DNA of 64,000 nt from Hymenopellis radicata (Eukaryota; Basidiomycota; Agaricomycetes; Agaricales; Physalacriaceae): NCBI GenBank assembly GCA_015501595.1, contig JADNRX010000025.1, forward strand, positions 62,001 to 126,000, given 5' to 3'. Position 1 is the first letter of the stretch. Each line of letters begins with the position of its first letter. Under the pieces are notes generated by a model. The model worked only from the letters and a program-made list of their open reading frames with translations, had not been told where the DNA came from and did no database searches. Position numbers and translations under genes: made by a program. This document shows, piece after piece, positions 57,850 through 64,000 of the stretch.

Positions 57850-58490
57850 AGTGTTCATCTGGAAAGGCCTATATGCGTTTAGACGACTTAGGATAACTTA
57901 AAGTGCTTAAAGGCTGCAAAAGCCAGAAGGCTACAAAGTTACTTTCGGAGAAGGTTATCGGAGACACATACTCTAAGTCATCTCAAGACATCTCAAGTCA
58001 CTCCTAAAGCCATCAAAATGCTCTCTAAAGGCTGCAGAAAGCACGTGTCTCTGAGAACCTTCTCCAAAGATACCTGTGTGATGCTTTGAAAGACATGTCA
58101 AGTCATTCGCAAAGCCATCGAAAAGCTCTCTAAAGGCTGCAGAAAGCACATGTCTCTGAGAACCTTCTCCAAAGATAACTGTATGATGCTTCGAAAGATA
58201 CGTCAAGTCATTCATAAAGCCATCAAAATGCTCTCTAAAGGTAGCATAAAGCATGCACCTCTATGAACGTTATCCTCAGAGAACTATGTAATGCTCAAAA
58301 GATTATCTATATGCATCTTAAAAGCCTATAGACAGCATTGCAAAGCACTATAAAAGCTTCTTACAACACTTAAAGCTTACAAAATATAAAAAGACATCAA
58401 AAGAATATTCATTGATAGATGATGCCATCACACAGTACTGTAAATATATGTTCGTGAACTATGCTACAGTACAATCACTGACATCGGGTT
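57850..58490 (+). repeat. AT-rich LTR-like sequence with TATA box
   Basis: Begins near TGTTCATCTGGAAAGGCCTA, continues with CTAAGTCATCTCAAG-type words, contains a TATAAAAG motif near 58341, and is followed by a minisatellite. A related end in opposite orientation lies at 62870-63280 (minus strand TGTAAACATCAGGAAAGGCC). Best read as an LTR or element terminus. Confidence 0.5.
57996..58260. repeat. 105-bp tandem repeat, ~2.5 copies
   Basis: Units start at 57996, 58101 and 58206 with AGTCAYTC.YAAAGCCATC and contain CTCTCTAAAGGCTGC and GAGAACCTTCTCCAAAGAT. Units 1 and 2 are about 90% alike; unit 3 is partial. Because 105 is a multiple of three, the minus strand stays open across the array (REHFDGF and EGSQRHVLSAAF repeats), but this need not be coding. 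Confidence 0.85.
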
Positions 58491-58579
58491 GGTCCATCAT
58501 CGGTGGAGTCATCGAGGCCCTCAGTGCTGAGTGGAGTCATCGTCGTGCTTGGGGAGGTCCATCCTCAGTGTACTTGTCG

Positions 58580-58855
58580 TTCTAGTCCTCGGCGTCATCC
58601 TCGTCCTCGGTGTAGTCGTGCTCATCCTCGGTGTAGTCGTGCTCGTCCTCAATGTAGTCGTGCTCGTTCTCGATGTAGTCGTGCTCGTCCTCGATGTGGT
58701 CGTGCTAGTCCTCGGTGTGGTCGTGCTAGTCCTCGGTGTGGTCGTGCTCGTCCTCGGTGTGGTCGTGCTCGTCCTCGGTGTGGTCGTGCTCGTCCTCGGT
58801 GTGGTCGTGCTCATCCTCGGTGTGGTCGTGCTCGTCCTCGGTGTAAGAGTTGTCG
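58580..58855. repeat. 21-bp minisatellite, about 13 copies
   Basis: Consensus unit GTGGTCGTGCTCGTCCTCGG plus T, most regular at 58690-58840, degenerating on both sides into CTCGTCCTCGGTGTACTCGT variants up to about 58960. It keeps long open frames on both strands (VVLVLGV on plus, TSTTTPR on minus), which follow from the 21-base period. Confidence 0.9.
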
Positions 58856-58959
58856 TGCTGATCCTCGTCCTCGGTGTACTCGTGTTCATCCTCAGTGTAC
58901 TCGTGTTCGTCCTCGGTGTACTCGTCCTTGGGGTCAACCTCGTCCTCGGTGTACTCTCG

Positions 58960-60270
58960 AGGTCATGCGCATCCTTGGCAGACTCGTCATCGTGCTCGTC
59001 CTCGCATCCCCGTCCTGCTCGTCAAGGTCTCCGTGATTGTTGAGCTAGTCTTGATGTCGTGCTCATCACGCCGAAGTGCATTATCCTTGTCGTGGCGCGC
59101 AGGAGAGTGGCCGTGCCTAGACCTACAACAACAGTGGGTTAAAGATACCAAGCAGACAAAGAAACAAAAACCGCACCTGCTGACGTCGCACCAGCATCAT
59201 CGTCGCCATTTGGGATGGTGTTGGCATGAGGACACGACGAAGCACTCTGCAAGTCGACATGCGCAGAGCAGTGCCGTCAAGCGACGTGTGCAGGACAGCG
59301 TCGGTAAGCCTCTACTCGATGCTGTGCACTAACCAGCAGCGGTGTGGGAGTTGTCGAGTGATGGTAAGAGGGCAAGGCGAATGACCAGGTCCCTGCACCA
59401 CGATCGGAATTTAAACCAACCGGCACGTGAGGCATACGTGGCCTCAGGTGCCGGTGGCAAAACGGACTTGGGCAAATTTCTGGGAGGGGAATCAGCGAGG
59501 GTATGGGAAATGGAATGGAGGAAATGGTTGATGTTGATGGCGCCATGAGCGACGTTGACGAATGAATGAAGAAATTACGGTATATAATAGAACAAAACGT
59601 ACCAAACTGCGCCGCGTTGCCAGCAGATAACACGGTGTCCTCAATCCAACCCAAGATCATGCTTGAAGCCTGCATGCTGACGAGCAAGGGAGTTTCTGTA
59701 GCACGCCGAGTCGTCCTGGTGTAACGGAGCTTGCGTGTTGAGCTATCCAGCAGCCTCGTCGGTAGAGGGCTTAGCCCCAAAATTCTCAGCTGTTCGAAGC
59801 CATGGAGACGTGCCCGGGGATTCAGATGCAAGAAGGAAGAGAGGAAATGGGAAGAAGAGGCCCCGCGGCTGGATGGCATGTCGACATGTGGTGGTAGTAG
59901 TAGTAAGAGACAGAACAGTCTTGATCACTGTTCGGATCGGTGGTCCGAGTCGCCGCCGCCAAATCTGGGTGACGCTGACGACAATGGCGGGCTAGTAATT
60001 GTACAAGAGAGGCTGTACATTTGCCAGATCAAATCTCAATGGCTGATTTGACTATCCATGGGGTTTCACAAAAATTGAGCAGAACGAACTTACCGACCAA
60101 CCTGGAGCCATACAAGGTCTTGTGAAATAGTATGTTCGATGAAGTACTAACCACCACAGGATGCGATGCTCCTAAATTTTGCTGCATTAGATAGATGGCA
60201 TTGTGAAGTGTATATTACATGAAAAGTTCGAGCCGCAGAGGAGGTGTAGCGCGTTAGAGCACACGATTTC
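58960..60270. other. No recognisable gene
   Basis: Downstream of the minisatellite. A 200-residue minus frame at 59277-59879 and plus frames at 59342-60051 lack motifs and splice context. 59896-59910 contains a short GTGGTAGTAGTAG run. Confidence 0.4.
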
Positions 60271-60455
60271 TAATTATGTCGATGGGATACTATCTACTTA
60301 AGCTCAATTTCATGTCTACACGCAGTATTATTACCAAAAATTCTGGTGATACATGGAATATAGATATACTGCATGAGATCCCGACGGTTAAAATACGACT
60401 CCGAGCCCGTCGTCACCGTCTCGAGCGTCGACGAGCTCATTCCGTTCGTGATCGG

Positions 60456-62230
60456 ATGACCGATCCGAACTATCCGGACAGCGATCGAAGTCGTCTCTCT
60501 CTGTCTAACCACCACGATGTTCCTCATTTCGACGCCTCATTCCCTGAACAGCCTCCTGCACCACCTGTGCGCTTTCCTCTTCCACTCTGGATTACTAGAA
60601 GGATGAAAACAACCCGAAAATCGCCCGCCGCGTGAGCCCAGGACGACTGGCAGCAGATCGTTTGAAACGGACATTGTCGACTTCAAAAATTGACGTCAAG
60701 CACAACGACGTGACCGAGGTACATACATATTTTACTTTCCTTTTTACATGCGTGAGGCCTTGACGGTGCAGATCGACACCGTCGAGGTCTTTGACCTTCG
60801 TTCCAGACGCTCCCTACCCAGCGCGCTGCGCCGACACACGCAGGACGGCGAGACCTACGGATGGCAGTGGCGACCGACTTTGCGTCGTTGCCGGTGATCA
60901 CGGAGACCGACTTTGTGTCGTCTCTCTGACCCAACCCGACCTCTCACCACGCCGCTGAGCCGACTGTATGACGCATGGCCGCGTAAGCCCCAGACGACGG
61001 GCAGCGTATCATTGAACCCAGGCGAGAAGGAGAGACTGCGCTGCCCCGCTTGCTGGCTGGACAGTGTGTAGGTATGTTTTTTTTGTTTATAGATATCGAC
61101 GCTGACAGTACGGCAGTCGATACAGGAGACGGGCTCGTGTGGTCTGATACGGCGGCCCCGCTGGACGCGCAGTCCTTTAAAAACGCCGCCATTGCCCGCA
61201 CCGTCGAACTCGGCGGCTCCCTCGTCCATGTTACCACCACCTATGCCGCAAAAGCACTCGATCCAGACACGTCCGTCTACTCTATCGCCGGACACATCTA
61301 CGGTGCGTGTTTTTGGTTTTTTTTTTATTTCTATCTAATTCAACTGGGCCTTTCCAGGTGCCCGTTAGCCCGCTTTTGCCGTTTGTTCCCGACGAGTCCA
61401 TTCTTCTGCTCTTTCGACGAGTATCACCTCGGATCACCACCAGTAGAGGGGGCTGGATGTCATTGTGGACGCGTTACGCCTCAAACAGTTCGTATTTCTA
61501 CTTGGTTTTCTGATTTTTGAACATGTTCAACTTGGAGTATTCAGGCTCTTGTGGTCCCATTTTCGCCACTTGTCTCCGACGGGCGCGTCCCTCTGCTCTC
61601 ACCACGCACAACGCAACCCCGAACCCAGCTGCAACGTTCCTCGACCACGCCCACCAACCTCCAGAGCGCTGCCTCGGGGCCCTAGTGTCTCATCTACGCT
61701 CAAGTGCGTTCTTGCGCACAACTTTTCCCTTGTGTCCAGGATATCGGTCGTAGACGAATGGACTGGCGCACGTCCATGAACCCGCGACACCCTCATTCGA
61801 GCCGGAAGTCACAGCCGTTGTTGCTGATGATCAAGATTTCGCTGTTTTCTCGAGGAGGAGGACGAGCCACCGCATTCAGGCGGCGTTCGGCAGGGTAAAT
61901 GCATTCTTTCTTTCTGAGCATTTGACAGACAGTACTGACTCAACCCTTTCCAGTTCCCGTGCTACTACACCTGCCCAGTCACCTCGCAAGATCCCTGACT
62001 TGTCCGCGCTTGCAAATCTCTTGCCGCCCGCCCCACGCCGGCGCCTCAAATTCAGTCTTCGGCCTTGGCGGCTGAAGCTGATCAAGAAAAACGGCCTCAA
62101 CGCCAACATTCTAACCCCCACGTCCAGTGCACCGGCTGCCCAGCATGGCCCTCAGCTCAACGGCCATCAGCCCATGCATTCCTCCTGTTTTGTCCATTCC
62201 CATCTCGACAAAGGGGCGTCCTTAACGGAT
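60456..62230 (+). CDS. Unassigned multi-exon gene or gene relic
   Basis: Good splice sites separate protein-like segments: SPGRLAADRLKRTLST to HNDVTE, intron 60720-60771 (GTACAT..GTGCAG), IDTVEVFDLRSRR and DGETYGWQWRP; later, after an intron ending TTTATAG (61091), STAVDTGDGLVWSDTAAPLD and AQSFKNAAIARTVELGGSLV to GHIYG; intron 61302-61357; VPVSPLLPFVPDESILLLFR; intron 61491-61547; then Pro/Ala/Arg-rich segments and finally RKIPDLSALANLLPPAPRRR. The first half also contains stops that break the frame (near 60637 and 60898). I recognise no domain. Either a host gene with errors or a decayed gene carried by a mobile element. Confidence 0.4.
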
Positions 62231-62234
62231 TGGC

Positions 62235-62865
62235 TCTGTAATATACAAACACATTGCTTGGTGATGTCGGCGTCGCGCCTTCTCTGCGACGCCCCAGCCA
62301 CCACCGTATGCTCGCCCCGACGCATCTGGTTCCACTTCGTCTGTTAATTCATCGCACAGCTTCCGCCAGCATACGAACAGCAATCAAAGTGGTCATAATA
62401 TGCCGTCGGCCAATGCCAGCGTTCGTTCTCGGACTGCTTGGCTAGCGACCTCAGCACCACCCTCATCACGGTCGTCCTCGTCGACTTCAACGTCGACACC
62501 GGCGGCGTCCAGTCAATCCCGTATCCCACCCCACAACCGCTCATTATCCTCGATCTTGTCCAACTGGTCTGCGACCAGCTGGCTCCTCGGCGTCCACTTG
62601 CTCGCCAGTCGCACCCCAGTCATCTGCCTCGACTACGAATACATGACCGGCGCGTCCATCACCACTATCTCAGGGCAATTTCACCACAGCCGGGACACGC
62701 ATGTCGGGTGATGATAGTGATTTAGTTGACACGCCGAGTGTAAGTATGATTCGTAGTGGCGGTCCCGGCTTGTCATCATTCGTTGCACACGGCAGGTGGT
62801 CCGTGCGTCTACTCGTCCGCAGTTTGTTACAGCCCGTGTTTGCACCTTTAGTGAACACTTCACTT
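62235..62865. other. No gene supported
   Basis: Plus frames at 62400-62725 (containing STTLITVVLVDFNVDTGG) may continue the upstream relic, but no consistent splice path was found. Confidence 0.3.
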
Positions 62866-62869
62866 GTGT

Positions 62870-63280
62870 AGCTTACATTATGTATTTAGCAGCATCAATG
62901 TTAATAATTTTGTTTATATTCAAATCAGAGTGAAATATGTGTCTATAAGTAGTTCTTTAGGTGCTTCTTAGCTGAACTCGAGCATGGGTGTGATGAAGTT
63001 GCTTTAAGACTTCTAAAGAAGTCTTCAGTTTGTTGCTGTATTGCATGAAGCTCAAGTTATCTGAGGATAGAAATAGCACAAGCATGTGCTTAGAGTCATC
63101 TTGAGATGTCCTGAGACGTCTTTTGCAGTCTTAAGTTGCTTACCTTTAATACACCAGCTTTAAGACATCTTCAGAGCTTTAGAGTGCCTTTACAGACTTA
63201 AGTTTGATGTTGCAGAGACATCAGAGTTGGGATGCCTAAAGGCAATAAGGCCTTTCCTGATGTTTACACCAGCGCCGCTC
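62870..63280 (-). repeat. AT-rich LTR-like sequence, opposite orientation to 57850
   Basis: On the minus strand it starts TGTAAACATCAGGAAAGGCC and has CTTAAGACTGC, GACATCTCAAGATGACTCTA words like the 57850 stretch. Contains inverted AGACTTCTAAAGAAGTCTT near 63008-63026. Confidence 0.5.
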
Positions 63281-63526
63281 TCTGGTAGGTGACGTTAATT
63301 TATTCACATGAATCGGTGCTTATATTGGCGTAGGGGTGATGTTATGAATCAGCATATTCTCCCTCGCCTTAATTTATACGAAATCCAGAAGTTCACCCTC
63401 TGCAATAAGATGGTAGAGCACGTCTGTAACGACTATCTGGGACGACGACATAGTAACCTAGCGTTTGAAAGTCAGGTCTTATAACCGTTAAAAGACTGTT
63501 AACTAGACCTAACCTGACCGTACATA

Positions 63527-63674
63527 CTGTGGACTTTCGTTCAATTCGTCACTTTTTTTGAATTTTTGATCAATTTTTTGGCCAAATATTTTTCTTTTGA
63601 TTTATCGCGATTTTTTCCGAGGACTTTTTTGGGCCGTGTGACCTGTGACTGACGAATTGATCGAAAGTCCACAG
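63527..63674. mobile_element. 148-bp mariner-like MITE
   Basis: Ends read CTGTGGACTTTCGTTCAATT and, on the other strand, CTGTGGACTTTCGATCAATT; pairing extends through TCGTCA. The dinucleotide TA flanks both sides (63525-63526 and 63675-63676), the Tc1/mariner target duplication. The centre is T-rich with no coding capacity. Confidence 0.82.
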
Positions 63675-63694
63675 TAAACCGCTGTACAAAATGA

Positions 63695-63850
63695 CTGTGG
63701 TTACAGTCAGTGACCGGTCACGGTCAACAGTCATAGCAAAAGAGAAATATCAATAACTGCCAATAACCGGCTACTAACCGGTCAGACCGGGTCACGGTCA
63801 AACCGGTCAGTAACCGGTCAAGACCGCCCTAACCGGGCCTAACCGATGCC
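63695..63850. repeat. Short reiterations of ACCGGTCA / GGTCACGGTCA
   Basis: Words such as AACCGGTCAG, CGGTCACGGTCAA and CCTAACCGGGCCTAACCG recur irregularly. Palindromic ACCGGT sits in most units. Similar AACCGTTAAAAG and CTAACCTGACCG words lie just before the MITE (63483-63520), so the MITE inserted into this repeat. Confidence 0.65.
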
Positions 63851-63856
63851 CCAGAA

Positions 63857-63940
63857 TAAAATGGACCCCACAGGAATTGAACCCGTGGTGTCCGACCAAT
63901 TTTATACAAGGATGTTAGCCAATTTACTGGGTGTGCCAAA
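63857..63940 (-). tRNA. tRNA-like remnant, identity unclear
   Basis: On the minus strand the 3' half looks like a tRNA: T-arm CACGGGTTCAATTCCTGTG followed by GGGGTCCA, and upstream a D-arm-like TTGGCTAAC. The 5' strand that should pair with GGGGTCC is not found at the right place, and the anticodon region is distorted. Likely a tRNA pseudogene or tRNA-derived repeat. Confidence 0.3.
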
Positions 63941-64000
63941 CGGTCATATTCATTTACAAATCTTAGTCCACATCACACCTCACACAGAATATTCGGTCAC

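Noticed and set aside
57996..58260. CRISPR-like array
   Set aside because: Tandem units without spacers, in a eukaryotic genome; an ordinary tandem repeat.
58503..59043. Plus-strand open frames of 170-177 residues and a minus frame of 138 residues
   Set aside because: Produced by the 21-bp minisatellite period; the translations are pure 7-residue repeats.

Overview
The window is nuclear DNA from a filamentous basidiomycete, most likely a mushroom-forming agaricomycete. Genes are split by many introns of about 45-60 nt. There are two class I hydrophobins, a basidiomycete-type beta-tubulin, a sedolisin, and several Agaricomycetes-specific families (7-TM proteins, F-box/LRR proteins, a large multi-exon orphan family). 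The species cannot be named from sequence alone.

Layout. 1-3925: 5' part of a DIRS-like retrotransposon on the minus strand (gag with zinc knuckles, then reverse transcriptase running off the left edge). 4040-4925: an F-box/LRR gene fragment cut off next to that element. 5157-7226: a dihydroxyacetone kinase gene with three apparent single-base deletions. 7605-13705: a 6.1-kb non-autonomous LTR element with 232-bp LTRs and a 5-bp target duplication (CTAGT), filled with low-complexity DNA, duplications and apparent host-gene scraps. 16506-17767: a 7-TM protein gene. 18130-23580: a DAL5-type MFS transporter gene plus a decayed, internally deleted copy, with a CACTA-like MITE between them. 23808-26651: a Zn2Cys6 transcription factor. 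26892-31959: two hydrophobins flanking beta-tubulin. 33573-36815: a large orphan gene with C-terminal repeats. 37155-39675: a DUF3433-like membrane protein. 40221-42524: a secreted sedolisin protease. 43995-45401: an F-box protein.

46319-54010 holds cytochrome P450, dienelactone hydrolase, tRNA-Pro, an O-methyltransferase and a UbiA prenyltransferase. These four enzymes could form a small, undescribed biosynthetic locus for a prenylated aromatic compound. This is inferred from enzyme types and proximity only.

54126-64000 is rich in mobile DNA: a 1.1-kb hAT-type non-autonomous element with a perfect 8-bp target duplication, a decayed nucleotidyltransferase-like gene, LTR-like AT-rich ends in opposite orientation, a 21-bp minisatellite, an unassigned multi-exon gene, a mariner-like MITE and a tRNA-like remnant at the right edge.

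Several genes carry isolated one-base frame breaks, often in short G or C runs (DAK, F-box, gag). The base-calling may have indel errors, so pseudogene calls resting on a single break should be read with care.
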